A stretch of DNA of 64,000 nt, taken from positions 992,001-1,056,000 of the forward strand of contig NZ_CP127382.2 in assembly GCF_003286645.3 (NCBI RefSeq), given 5' to 3'. The notes under the pieces are model-generated. The model saw only the letters and a program-made list of their open reading frames with translations. It was not told the DNA's origin and made no database searches. Below, piece after piece: positions 25,681-34,651 of this stretch (positions within the stretch are counted from its first letter, which is position 1; every line of letters starts with the position of its first letter). Origin of the DNA: Aerococcus tenax. Its GTDB lineage: Bacteria; Bacillota; Bacilli; Lactobacillales; Aerococcaceae. Made by a program: the position numbers and the translations under genes.

Positions 25681-27552
25681 ATGACAAAAGGTCTTTTTGA
25701 ACCAGGTAGTTATTCTGTTAGAGCAGCAGGACACAATGGGTCTTTACCTATGGAAGTCACCCTGACTGACGATCGCATTAAGAGTATTGAGATTGATACT
25801 AGTGGTGAAAGTAAGGGAATCACTTCACCAGTCTTTGAAAGAATTCCTAAAGCAATTATTGAAGGCCAAACCCTCAATGTCGATACCGTCAGTGGAGCGA
25901 CAGTAACCAGTAAGGGGATTTTGGCAGGTGTTGCCGACGCTATTGAAGCAGCCGGTGGGGACCCTGAAGAATTCCGTAATCGCCCTAAATACCAAGCTGA
26001 CCAAGCTGAAAGTCCTGATGAAAAAACTGCTGATGTGGTTGTATTAGGTTCAGGTGGAGCCGGTTTATCAGCAGCAATCGGTGCCGTTGATAAGGGAGCT
26101 AAGGTCATTCTTCTTGAAAAATTCCCTTCACTCGGCGGAAATACTACTCGGACTGGGGGACAAATTAACTCTGCTGACCCTGAATGGCAAAAAGGCTTTG
26201 ATGCTTTCCCAGGGGAAGTCAATAACTTAAAGGGAATTTATCAAATGGACGAAGCGGACATCCCAGAAGCCTATCGCCCACAATTCCGTGAGTTAAAAGA
26301 CGAGCTAGAAAAATACTTTGCTGATATGGAAAACGGAGAAAATTACCTCTTTGATTCAGAAAACCTCTTCTGTATCCAAACCTTATTAGGAGGAACCCGG
26401 AAAGACTTAGATGGTCATGTTACCTATGGTAATTACGACTTAGTATCTAATTTAACCCACAAAGGTCGTCAAACTATTGAATGGATGAAAACCAAGGGCG
26501 TTGAATTTGATGAAGAGCATGTTACTGAACCTGTGGGAGCTTCCTGGCGCCGTGCCCGTGAACCAATTCCTACTGGTGGTTACGGCTTTATTGACCCCTT
26601 GCAAAAATACTTTACCCAACAAGGTGGGGAAATTATTACTGACTGCCAAGCCAAAGAATTACTGGTAGAAGACGGTAAAATTGTTGGTGTGAAAGCTCAA
26701 TTCAGTAACGGCAATGACTTAACCGTTCACGCTAAGAGTGGGGTAGTTATGGCTACTGGTGGCTACTCAGCTAACTATGAAATGGTCAAAAAATATGATA
26801 ATTACTGGGGTAATCTTCCTGAAACTATTCCAACAACCAATTCACCAGCTTTAACCGGTGATGGTATTGCAATGGGGTTATCAGTTAATGCAGCTCTAGT
26901 AGATATGGGCTTTGCTCAATTGATGCCTAGTGCCGACCCTATTACAGGTAATATCTTTAGTGGGATTGACTGTCCACCTTCCGATTTCGTCTTTGTTAAC
27001 TTAGAAGGTAAACGTTTTGTTAATGAATATGGGACCCGTGACCAACTTTGCCAAGCAATCTTTGACCAAGGTGGATTGATTTACAATATTTCTGATAAGA
27101 ATATTGCGGCAACCCGTTTCAATTCTACTGATGAACAACTCGAAAATGATATTAAAAATGATGCTTGCTTTAGAGCAGATACCTTAGAAGAACTTGCTGA
27201 ACAAATCAATATTGATCCTGAAGTTCTGGTTGATACCATTGAGAAATATAACCAATATGTTGAGGATGGACACGACCCTGAATTTAATAAGGGTTCATTC
27301 AACTATAAGGTAGAGGTTCCTCCATTCTACGCGACTCCAAGAAGTCCTGCAACTCATCATACCATGGGTGGTTTGAAAATCAATGTGAATGCCCAAGTAA
27401 TCAATGAAGATGGTGAAGTTATTGATGGCTTATTTGCAGCTGGTGAAGTTGCAGGTGGTATTCACGCAGGGAACCGTCTTGGCGGAAACGCCTTAATTGA
27501 CATCTTTACTTACGGAAGAATTGCTGGCGAAAACGCTGCAAGCAATCGATAG
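25681..27552 (+). CDS. FMN/FAD-containing flavocytochrome c-type reductase
   Basis: 623 aa. N-terminal FMN-binding domain (about 8-95) with the flavinylation motif SGATVTS (Thr74), which would need an ApbE transferase encoded elsewhere. Then a FAD_binding_2/succinate dehydrogenase-type domain: VVLGSGGAGLSAAIGA dinucleotide site, GKRFVNEYGTRD with the catalytic Arg, HHTMGG and AGNRLGGNALID. There is no heme domain and no export signal. Residues that in soluble fumarate reductases form the dicarboxylate site (the QAHPT and VMVTEA-like segments) are here QLMPS and GNIFSG, so fumarate is not an assured substrate. The frame open from 25627 was shortened to the ATG behind AGGAGG. Confidence 0.87.
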   Translation: MTKGLFEPGSYSVRAAGHNGSLPMEVTLTDDRIKSIEIDTSGESKGITSPVFERIPKAIIEGQTLNVDTVSGATVTSKGILAGVADAIEAAGGDPEEFRNRPKYQADQAESPDEKTADVVVLGSGGAGLSAAIGAVDKGAKVILLEKFPSLGGNTTRTGGQINSADPEWQKGFDAFPGEVNNLKGIYQMDEADIPEAYRPQFRELKDELEKYFADMENGENYLFDSENLFCIQTLLGGTRKDLDGHVTYGNYDLVSNLTHKGRQTIEWMKTKGVEFDEEHVTEPVGASWRRAREPIPTGGYGFIDPLQKYFTQQGGEIITDCQAKELLVEDGKIVGVKAQFSNGNDLTVHAKSGVVMATGGYSANYEMVKKYDNYWGNLPETIPTTNSPALTGDGIAMGLSVNAALVDMGFAQLMPSADPITGNIFSGIDCPPSDFVFVNLEGKRFVNEYGTRDQLCQAIFDQGGLIYNISDKNIAATRFNSTDEQLENDIKNDACFRADTLEELAEQINIDPEVLVDTIEKYNQYVEDGHDPEFNKGSFNYKVEVPPFYATPRSPATHHTMGGLKINVNAQVINEDGEVIDGLFAAGEVAGGIHAGNRLGGNALIDIFTYGRIAGENAASNR

Positions 27553-27582
27553 TCTTTAGAACAAGGAAAGGTGTATTAACTT

Positions 27583-28917
27583 ATGGAAGCTATTGGTATT
27601 ATTGGGCTAATTGTAGCCATAATTAGCGTCATTTACCTTTCATTTAAAGGTTTAAGCATGGTAGTGGCAGCGCCACTATCTGCTTTAATTATTATCTTAT
27701 GTAACCAAATGGATATCTTTGGATCATTAATTGGTCCAGAAAATTCTTATATGGCAGGATTGGCCGGCTTTTTAATTAAGAACTTCGGGATCTTTATCCT
27801 GGGTGCTATTTTAGGCCAATACATGGATAAAAGTGGGGCAACTGTTTCTATCGCTAACTTTATTTTAGACAAGGTTGGTACTGAAAGTGCCTATAAAGTG
27901 CTGGTAGCCTTAACCTTTATTGGAGCCTTATTAACCTTTGGTGGTATTAGTATTTTTGTGGTTTTCTTTACTTTAATTCCTCTTGCCAGACCGATTTTTA
28001 AGAAACTAGACATTAACTGGAAATTATTATCTATTCCGTTATATTTAGGAGCCGGGACCTTTACCATGTCCATGATCCCGGGCACTCCGTCCGTACAAAA
28101 TGCTATCCCTACAACGACACTAGGCACGAGCTTAACGGCTGCTCCAGTGCTTGGGATTATTTCTACTGTAGTCATGCTGGGCTTTGGTCTATGGTATATG
28201 AAATACGAACTCGACAAGAGTCAAGCAAAAGGGGAAGGTTTCTATTCATATCTTGAGGGAGATACGAGTCAGATCGAAGAAGACGTCGTTGAACATTCTG
28301 ATAATGACCTACCATCCTTTGTGACCAGCATTATTCCTTTGGTTATTTTAATTGCGACTATTATGATTTTTTCAAACGTTGATAATATCATCTTAATTGC
28401 CTTAACCATTAGCATTGTCTTATCTGCGTTCTTATTTAAATCTTATTTACCTAAGCAAACAGAAGTCTTAAATGCTGGTGCTACAGGCTCAGTAGGCTCT
28501 TCCTTTGGGGCAGCAAGTGCTGTGGCCTTTGGAGCGGTATTAACCAGTGCGCCAACCTTTGACGCAATTAAACAAGCCATCCTTAATATTCCTGGACCAC
28601 CATTAGTTAGTTTAGCGGTTGCAACTGCTATTCTTTCAGGGGTTATGGCTGCTTCAGGTGCCATTGGGACAGTTATTACCCAATTAGCACCAACTTACTT
28701 ATCAATGGGGATTCCAGCTGAAATTATCCACCGTATCGTTGTTATTGGTGGTGGAGTAATTACAGTTGTTCCTCAATCAGGAGTTGTCTTAACCTTTAAC
28801 AATATTAGTGGTTTAGACTTCAAACATGGCTTTAAAGAAGCATTTATTGTAAGTAACGGTGGCTTCTTATTATCCTTAATTGTTACTGTCATTGTGGCAC
28901 AAATCTTCTACTTGTAA
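27583..28917 (+). CDS. GntP-family carboxylate/gluconate-type permease
   Basis: 444 aa with about 12 to 14 hydrophobic helices; ion-transporter superfamily pattern with GIFILGAILGQYMDKSGA, SMIPGTPSVQNAIP and SGAIGTVITQLAPTYLSMG. Ribosome binding site AAGGAAAGG. It follows the reductase by 30 bp, so it likely imports the reductase's substrate or an associated organic acid. Closest annotations would be GntP or a citrate/gluconate symporter; the exact substrate cannot be read from the sequence. Confidence 0.82.
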   Translation: MEAIGIIGLIVAIISVIYLSFKGLSMVVAAPLSALIIILCNQMDIFGSLIGPENSYMAGLAGFLIKNFGIFILGAILGQYMDKSGATVSIANFILDKVGTESAYKVLVALTFIGALLTFGGISIFVVFFTLIPLARPIFKKLDINWKLLSIPLYLGAGTFTMSMIPGTPSVQNAIPTTTLGTSLTAAPVLGIISTVVMLGFGLWYMKYELDKSQAKGEGFYSYLEGDTSQIEEDVVEHSDNDLPSFVTSIIPLVILIATIMIFSNVDNIILIALTISIVLSAFLFKSYLPKQTEVLNAGATGSVGSSFGAASAVAFGAVLTSAPTFDAIKQAILNIPGPPLVSLAVATAILSGVMAASGAIGTVITQLAPTYLSMGIPAEIIHRIVVIGGGVITVVPQSGVVLTFNNISGLDFKHGFKEAFIVSNGGFLLSLIVTVIVAQIFYL

Positions 28918-28947
28918 GATTTAACAAGCTTTAAATAGCCCCCAATT

Positions 28948-28981
28948 AAAGAACAGGATTAGAAAGTCCTGTTCTTTTTCT
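28948..28981 (+). terminator. Terminator after the GntP-type gene
   Basis: 11-bp stem AAAGAACAGGA/TCCTGTTCTTT (28948-28958, 28967-28977) followed by TTTC. Confidence 0.82.
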
Positions 28982-29160
28982 TTGGTGCGCCTGGTATAGG
29001 GAAGAACTCGGTGGTGAAATTCTAGCTTTTCGATCACACTATAAAAATATTCCAAACGATATGCTTTATATGCTATTATTTTATAATACCTAGAAGTCAG
29101 TAGTGATTCAAAAAGAAATGCTGAGTCAATGGTGAATATGCTAGTTAAGAGAGGGAAATT

Positions 29161-29994
29161 ATGCATAGTTTTGTTTTAAGAGATGGTAGAAAAATTGCTT
29201 TTCATCAAACTGAAATTATGGGAATTATTAATATTACTAAAAATTCATTTTACAAAGAATCTCGTGTTTCAGAAGAAAGTTTAATGCAGAGGGTAGATCA
29301 GTTTATTCAAGAAGGTGCCTTTATTTTAGATATTGGAGCAGAATCAACACGTCCCGGTATAGATCCAGTTGATGAGCATACTGAAATTCAAAATATCCAA
29401 AGAGCAGTAAGTATGATTAGAGAAAAATATCCTAACATCTTATTGTCTATTGACACTTATCGGGCCACAACGGCGGAAGCAGCTATATTAGCCGGTGCGG
29501 ATATTATTAATGATATCTCTGGACTCACTTTTGATGAGAGAATGGCTGATGTAGTTGCTAAATATCAAGTGCCTATAATTATTATGCATATAAAAGGCAA
29601 ACCTAAAGACATGCAAAATGATCCGCATTACGATGACTTAATTACTGAAGTAGAAGAATTTTTTGACCAGCAAATTCAATTGGCCCTTGATCACGGCATT
29701 CAAAGAGATAAGATTATTCTAGACCCTGGTATTGGTTTTGGAAAAAATTATGATCACAATGTCAGTTTAATTAAGAATATCGACTTTATGAAAAAATATC
29801 AGCTTCCTATTCTTTTGGCAGTATCCAGAAAAACGTTTATCGGTCAACGTCTGGGGGGATTAGAACCTAGTCAGCGTTTGGAAGGGACAATTGCTGTTTC
29901 CTGTTTTGCAGCCATGAAAGGAATAGAAATGGTGCGGGTTCACGATGTTAAAGAAAATTTACGCGCGATTCGGGTGATGGAGTTATTTAAATGA
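29161..29994 (+). CDS. folP: Dihydropteroate synthase with divergent loop 1
   Basis: Joins dihydropterin pyrophosphate to p-aminobenzoate in folate synthesis; the sulfonamide target. 277 aa TIM barrel with IGAESTRPG, DPGIGFGKN, SRKTFIG and RVHDVKE, all canonical. The first loop, normally NVTPDSFSD, is here NITKNSFYK: Lys27 for Pro, Asn28 for Asp and Lys32 for Asp. That loop closes over the p-aminobenzoate/sulfonamide site in known structures, so altered drug binding is conceivable. Coupled to folK by a 4-base overlap. folB, folE and folC are not adjacent. Confidence 0.9.
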   Translation: MHSFVLRDGRKIAFHQTEIMGIINITKNSFYKESRVSEESLMQRVDQFIQEGAFILDIGAESTRPGIDPVDEHTEIQNIQRAVSMIREKYPNILLSIDTYRATTAEAAILAGADIINDISGLTFDERMADVVAKYQVPIIIMHIKGKPKDMQNDPHYDDLITEVEEFFDQQIQLALDHGIQRDKIILDPGIGFGKNYDHNVSLIKNIDFMKKYQLPILLAVSRKTFIGQRLGGLEPSQRLEGTIAVSCFAAMKGIEMVRVHDVKENLRAIRVMELFK

Positions 29995-30464
29995 AAACAA
30001 CAGTATATTTAGCTATTGGTTCTAATATAGGAGGGCTCAGCAAGAATCTAGATCAAGCTGTGCAAGCCGTTGATGCCTTGGAAGGCACAAAAGTCACTAA
30101 AAGATCAGCCAATTTATCTAATGCTGCTTACGGGGTAACTGATCAGGATGATTTTCTCAATGGGGTTATCGAAATCATAACGGATTTAGCTCCTTTGGAT
30201 TTATTAAAAGCTATAAAGAAGATTGAAAAAGAAATGGGGCGGACAGAGACTTATCGATGGGGACCACGTCTGATAGATATTGATATTATCTTTTACGGAG
30301 ACATAGTCTTGGATAGTCAAGAATTGACGATTCCGCATATTGACATGGTCAATCGTGACTTTGTCTTAGGGCCTTTAAAAGAAATCGCTCCTAATAAAAA
30401 GCATCCCATCTGCAAAAAGACGGTAAGCGAATTGTACCAAGATTTAATTGATCGTAATCAATAA
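29991..30464 (+). CDS. folK: HPPK: 2-amino-4-hydroxy-6-hydroxymethyldihydropteridine diphosphokinase
   Basis: Pyrophosphorylates the pterin that folP then uses. 157 aa with YLAIGSNIGG at the N-terminus, the central WGPRLIDIDIIFYGD signature carrying the Mg-binding Asp pair, and IPHIDMVNRDFVLGPL. ATGA overlap with folP ensures coupled translation. The SxxYGVTDQDDFLNGV segment is typical. Confidence 0.95.
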   Translation: MKTTVYLAIGSNIGGLSKNLDQAVQAVDALEGTKVTKRSANLSNAAYGVTDQDDFLNGVIEIITDLAPLDLLKAIKKIEKEMGRTETYRWGPRLIDIDIIFYGDIVLDSQELTIPHIDMVNRDFVLGPLKEIAPNKKHPICKKTVSELYQDLIDRNQ

Positions 30465-30475
30465 TATATTAGAAG

Positions 30476-30526
30476 TAGCGTTTATTAGCTAGAATTGCAA
30501 AGCAAGCTAATAAACGCTATTTATTG
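30476..30526 (+). terminator. Terminator after folP-folK
   Basis: Perfect 15-bp stem (30476-30490 with 30505-30519) with a 14-base loop, followed by TTTATT. Confidence 0.8.
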
Positions 30527-30989
30527 TACTTGAATTAAAGAAGAAGGGAAAACTTTATTAGTTAATTACTCTCGATAATATATATTATGTTAACTAGAAA
30601 AGATAAAAAATAAAATAAGCTAAATATATTCAATCTTATGAAGAAAATAATAAAATTTAGTGAATTTCCTTATGAGCAATCTTATGTAGTTAATTCCGTT
30701 CGCACCTTAGTATTGCTTCTTGGAGTTCGCTCGCATATGATTAATGGTCTTGGCCAACAATAATTTATGTCTATCTCTACTTGTAGATAAGTATCTTTCA
30801 AAGCGATAGCACCATATTTTCTATATAAGACAATCTATTAATTTTTCTTTTAATAGATAATTTTATATCTACAGAATTTCATCAAATCCTTCCTTATTTA
30901 GCTTATAGCCTGTAACGAAACGTATAATTCTTCAGCTTTTATACTGAATTTGCAGCAGAATCGCTCTCAATTAAGCTAATTGCCATTAT
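30527..30989. other. AT-rich gap without a recognised gene
   Basis: About 460 bases. The only open frame of note is 40 codons (ATG at 30638, ending at a TAA near 30762) without a ribosome binding site. A 9-bp hairpin ATCTATTAA/TTAATAGAT lies at 30833-30858. Short stretches read like eroded coding sequence on the minus strand but nothing can be named. It may be a scar of lost genes. Confidence 0.4.
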
Positions 30990-31028
30990 AAAAAGCCTAG
31001 ATTTCTAAAAGATGCATCTAGGCTTTTT
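30990..31028. terminator. Bidirectional terminator
   Basis: 13-bp perfect stem AAAAAGCCTAGAT/ATCTAGGCTTTTT, loop of 13. T runs on both strands; on the minus strand it lies just past the end of the gene at 31047. Confidence 0.85.
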
Positions 31029-31046
31029 ATCGTACAAATCAAATTT

Positions 31047-31463
31047 TTAATTATTTAAACTTTCCTTTACATAAACATAGGCATACCACTCTAGACCAAA
31101 TTCTCTAAGCAATAATGTATAAATTGCTTGCCAATGCTTATTGTTCTTCAGTAAATAAACTTGATCAAAAAATTCTTCATTATATTGGTCGGTACCAATA
31201 AAGTCGTTCTTCATACCTACTAAATATTTTACGTAGCCATCATCTAACAAATCTAATATAGCTCTTAAATGATTTGCTACAAAATAAGTACCTGTATGAT
31301 AAGGTAATTTTTTATTATTTTCAATGCCGTAATGTCCAAAGACGCTATTTCTTGACTCTTTAAAGTCCGGATTAGACCAATCTAAGGCTAAAATATGCCA
31401 GTCACCATATGTCTCTAGTTTGCAGGGAATATTTAAAGCAAACTGCCCACTAAGATATTTCAT
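31047..31463 (-). CDS. Unknown 138-aa protein
   Basis: Not recognised. I start it at the ATG at 31463 (AAGGTGG upstream); in-frame GTGs up to 31478 are alternatives. The N-terminus reads KYLSGQFALNIPC then GDWHILALDW and NSVFGHYGIE; later GTYFVANHLRAILDLL and a C-terminal aromatic stretch. No membrane segment or signal; mixed alpha/beta, slightly acidic. AT-rich like its neighbours. Lies 133 bp downstream of the half-ABC exporter on the same strand. A repair, modification or toxin-antitoxin role cannot be supported from the sequence. Confidence 0.6.
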   Translation of the reverse strand: MKYLSGQFALNIPCKLETYGDWHILALDWSNPDFKESRNSVFGHYGIENNKKLPYHTGTYFVANHLRAILDLLDDGYVKYLVGMKNDFIGTDQYNEEFFDQVYLLKNNKHWQAIYTLLLREFGLEWYAYVYVKESLNN

Positions 31464-31595
31464 TATGCTAGTCACCACCTTGTTTACACTATATTTTTAA
31501 TATAGATTCTTCCACCCTAGCCTGTTTTATTCTATCAATAAAAGCACAATATAGTTAAGTATACAAAATCTTATAAAGAGATATTCAAGTATTTC

Positions 31596-33185
31596 TTAAC
31601 TAGCAAAATAGTGATTTAAATCAATTACTTCATCGAATTGTTTACCTGCCCGATCAATATCAACATGGCTGACATAAATAAGGGTTTTATCTAAATTGAT
31701 TAGTTTATTTTCTATCTTCATTAAGCTTTCGTAGTCAATACCAGCAGAAAATTCGTCTAATAATAGAATATCTTTCTTCATTAGTAAAGCTCGAGCAAGA
31801 CAGACTCTTTTATCCTCTCCGCCGGATAGACTGACTTCTCCACTAGAAATCATCATATCTAAACTGTCTTCGTTGGCCCATTGGCTTAACTCAACAAAGT
31901 GTAATACTTCAAATAATTCATCATTAGAATAATCATTAGAAAATAAGGTCAGATTATCCTTCAAACTAGCACTAAACACGTGAGGTTGTTGCGGAACATA
32001 GCCAATATGTTCAAAAAGATTACTTTCCTTAATAGTCTTAACATCAAGGCCATCTATTTTAACGCTGCCCTTATAGTCACTTTGCTCTCTTAAAATAGCC
32101 TTTAGAATTGTTGTCTTGCCAATACCACTCTTTCCTATTAGTAAATACTTTTTATTTTTCTCAAAGGAAACATTAAGTGCCTTACTGTCCTTTCTATTTT
32201 TTAAGGAAAATTGATGAAGGGAAATGATATTAAAGTCCTTCACTGTATGACTTGCTTGATCGACCTCTATAAATTCTTGGGAAAGTGCATCTAAAGTCTT
32301 TTTACCACTAATATATTTTGTCAGTAAATCAGAAGAAGTATATATAGGAAAGGCAATTCTTGCTAATAATTGAGAGAATGCAATCATTCCCCCTAGTGTG
32401 AGTTGACCATGGATAATAAATAGACCACCTATGATCCAAGTCCCAAAATAGAGAAGATTTGAAAACAATTGATTCAAGCTGACAACCGTGTATTGTGATT
32501 TTTCAACTTGAACTTGTTTATTTAAGAGATTTAAGGTTCTTTTTTCGAATAATTTTAAAATACTCAATTCCTTATTTGCTACGCGCCAGTCAGTTGATCC
32601 TCCAATCAAATCTTGGATAGTAGCTACTGATGAATTGGTTTCCTCGATAAGCTCCTCCTGTTTCTTCTCTAACTTATTTTTAAATAAAAATGCTACAAAT
32701 AAATTAGGAAGGCTTAGGACAATTGATAAGATAGACAGGATAGGATTAAAGTATAAAGAAACAATAACCGCTACAAGTAGCTGGCAAATGAGATAGCCAC
32801 CCCAATAAATCGAGTAAAAATAATTGGCTTCGACTTGATTAATTTGTGTGGTTAAGGAAGCTAAAAGTTTATCATTCTTTTCCCCTGTTAGTAAATCAAG
32901 CGGTAATCTTTGAATATTTGCAAAAATCTGTTTGCGAAAAACATAGGCTGACTTTTTACTTAATACGGCAGTTAATAATTGCTGGAAATAATAGATCAGC
33001 GTTTGAACTAATATAAAGGCAATGGTCAAAAGAGATACGATAATAAATCTACTTTCACCTAAGTTTATAGCATCAATAATAAATTGCATCAAATAGGCTT
33101 CACTGACCATAGCTACAGATAATAAACATGTGAGAAAGGCATAGATAAAAATATCTTTTCTTAATATTCTGTAAATAGATTCCAT
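31596..33185 (-). CDS. Half-size ABC exporter (permease-ATPase fusion)
   Basis: 529 aa: six-helix ABC-B type membrane domain (about 1-290) and ATPase domain (about 325-525) with Walker A GKSGIGKTT, Q-loop YVPQQPH, signature LSGGEDKR, Walker B ILLLDEFSAGID and switch His in YVSHVD. It is the size and layout of single-gene exporters for peptides, lipids or drugs, functioning as a homodimer, or as a heterodimer with a partner not visible here. The signature's GED instead of the usual GQ is seen in peptide/bacteriocin-type exporters of lactic acid bacteria. No C39 peptidase domain is fused. Codon use is AT-rich. Confidence 0.83.
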   Translation of the reverse strand: MESIYRILRKDIFIYAFLTCLLSVAMVSEAYLMQFIIDAINLGESRFIIVSLLTIAFILVQTLIYYFQQLLTAVLSKKSAYVFRKQIFANIQRLPLDLLTGEKNDKLLASLTTQINQVEANYFYSIYWGGYLICQLLVAVIVSLYFNPILSILSIVLSLPNLFVAFLFKNKLEKKQEELIEETNSSVATIQDLIGGSTDWRVANKELSILKLFEKRTLNLLNKQVQVEKSQYTVVSLNQLFSNLLYFGTWIIGGLFIIHGQLTLGGMIAFSQLLARIAFPIYTSSDLLTKYISGKKTLDALSQEFIEVDQASHTVKDFNIISLHQFSLKNRKDSKALNVSFEKNKKYLLIGKSGIGKTTILKAILREQSDYKGSVKIDGLDVKTIKESNLFEHIGYVPQQPHVFSASLKDNLTLFSNDYSNDELFEVLHFVELSQWANEDSLDMMISSGEVSLSGGEDKRVCLARALLMKKDILLLDEFSAGIDYESLMKIENKLINLDKTLIYVSHVDIDRAGKQFDEVIDLNHYFAS

Positions 33186-33372
33186 TAAGCTCTCCTTTAA
33201 TTTTATTGATTTATTTTGGCGCCGTAAAATCGACTTGTCAATAAAAATATAACTTTTTAATCAAATTAAATATCAAGAAAAGTATACTATATAACTAGAA
33301 AAATGATTAACTTAGCCCGTTTTTTAAGGTACACCTTGTCCTTTTATAATTATTTATAGTCATATATTAAAG

Positions 33373-33405
33373 TAAAAAAGCACAATAGAATGTATCTACT
33401 GTGCT
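33373..33405 (-). terminator. Terminator of the S66 peptidase gene
   Basis: On the minus strand an 11-bp stem with one G-U pair (33405-33395 with 33389-33379), 5-base loop, followed by a run of six T. 59 bases past the stop of the gene at 33465. Confidence 0.75.
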
Positions 33406-33464
33406 AGAGTACCCGCTAATTTTATTTTTATGCCATTACAAAATACAGAAGATTTAACCAGTAA

Positions 33465-34334
33465 TTAATCCAATTGGGCATTTAAGGATAGCTCTTGACC
33501 GATAATTAGTGGTAATGAATCTTTTTGGTGTCCTATGGCTTCCGTTGATACTAACGGGAGTTCAGGGTTAGTATACTCCTTAACAATATCTATTAGATAA
33601 TCTCTACCTATTTTACTATCGAATTCGGTAAAAGATCCTAATATTAAACCGCTTATTTCTTCAAAAACAGCTAATTGTTGTAATTGAGCTAAATAAGTTC
33701 TTATACGACCTTCCAAGCCAGAAAAACTTTCTAAAAATAAAATTTTCTCCTTTAAATTAGGCCAATAAGAGGTACCTGCTAATTTTAAGAAACAGCGTAT
33801 GTTACCACCTAATACTAAACCCCTTAAGGAACTCCCCTGAATAAATTCAGAATTTTCCTGGATATATTTGTTGACTAGCTTTTTTGCCTCAGTATCCTTT
33901 AATAAACTGGTAAAAGCCTCAAATTGCATATTACTACTTTTGTCAACTAAATGACGTACCTGAAAAAGTACAGAACTTTTACCTGTTTGACTATAGATGG
34001 CATTAATGACAGTAGTTAAATCGGAATAACCGAATAATTTGCATGACGAATTTTTAATTGCTTTATAATCTAAATAGCAAATAGTTTCATTAGCAATATC
34101 CCCGCCAGATAAGTCAAAGATATAATCAATTGCGGGATTTTTAAAATATTGGTTGACAATTTCAGCGCGTCGTTTGGCATTAACTGCTCCAATTTTAGAG
34201 TCACTAAATAAGGCATCCGCTTGGTAGTGCACCTTAATAGAAAGATTTTCTAATAACCTGATTAGGTCGACTAGTGAATCCTTTTGATTATGGCTTAGTC
34301 CATTGGATAAGGCAACTAAGGCAATTTCTTGCAT
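33465..34334 (-). CDS. S66 family peptidase (LD-carboxypeptidase/MccF-like)
   Basis: 289 aa cytoplasmic. The nucleophile motif GYSDLT and the upstream DYIFDLSGGDIANE segment are those of S66 serine peptidases; the catalytic Glu and His would be in the later LGSFTEFD and EAIGHQKDSLPL segments. The family includes murein tetrapeptide LD-carboxypeptidases and MccF, which inactivates microcin C-type peptidyl-nucleotides. A GGGGAG site precedes the ATG. The nearby exporter makes an immunity or peptide-recycling role possible, but no biosynthesis gene is present. Confidence 0.82.
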   Translation of the reverse strand: MQEIALVALSNGLSHNQKDSLVDLIRLLENLSIKVHYQADALFSDSKIGAVNAKRRAEIVNQYFKNPAIDYIFDLSGGDIANETICYLDYKAIKNSSCKLFGYSDLTTVINAIYSQTGKSSVLFQVRHLVDKSSNMQFEAFTSLLKDTEAKKLVNKYIQENSEFIQGSSLRGLVLGGNIRCFLKLAGTSYWPNLKEKILFLESFSGLEGRIRTYLAQLQQLAVFEEISGLILGSFTEFDSKIGRDYLIDIVKEYTNPELPLVSTEAIGHQKDSLPLIIGQELSLNAQLD

Positions 34335-34343
34335 AATACTCCC

Positions 34344-34489
34344 CTATTTCTTATTCTTATAATGATATGCATAGCTTAAACAAATGATTATTGAAAGGAT
34401 TAAATATAAGACCATAAAACGATTATTTGGCACTCGTGATATTAACATTCCCCATAATATCAAACTTAGAGCAAAAAAAATCTTTTCAT
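34344..34489 (-). pseudogene. Small two-helix membrane ORF broken at a T8 run
   Basis: From ATG 34489 the frame reads MKRFFLL then stops. One base lost in the run of eight T (A8 at 34473-34480 on the plus strand) separates it from a downstream frame coding ALSLILWGMLISRVPN...FMVLYLILSIIICLSY and ending YHYKNKK, two hydrophobic helices with charged ends. With nine T it would be a 48-aa membrane protein. It stops 9 bases before the S66 peptidase start, so the two would be co-transcribed. Could be a true deletion, phase variation, slippage or a sequencing error. Confidence 0.4.
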
Positions 34490-34651
34490 ACCTTCTAATA
34501 ATATTAAGTACTTACAGACATGAAATACTAATTTAATTATACCTAGGATTACATTTTTTCGCCAACTTACCAATATTTTTCGTTTTATTCGCTAAAAAAA
34601 GCTTACTATGATAAGTTTAATAAAAGCTTAGTTATCTGAGAGGTGAAAAAA

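Noticed and set aside
28921..29166. 81-codon minus-strand ORF upstream of folP
   Set aside because: Spans the GntP gene's terminator and the folP promoter region; no ribosome binding site; composition like translated non-coding AT-rich DNA.
29161..30464. folP considered as an acquired sul-type resistance gene
   Set aside because: Flanked by coupled folK, ordinary codon use and no mobile element; it is a chromosomal folP with a divergent loop.
30638..30762. 40-codon ORF in the gap after folK
   Set aside because: No Shine-Dalgarno, no recognisable domain and no partner; reported only as part of the gap description.
30770..30792. TCTACTTGTAGAT resembling a Cas12a crRNA repeat
   Set aside because: Single copy with a two-base loop that cannot form the repeat hairpin, no spacers and no cas gene in the window.
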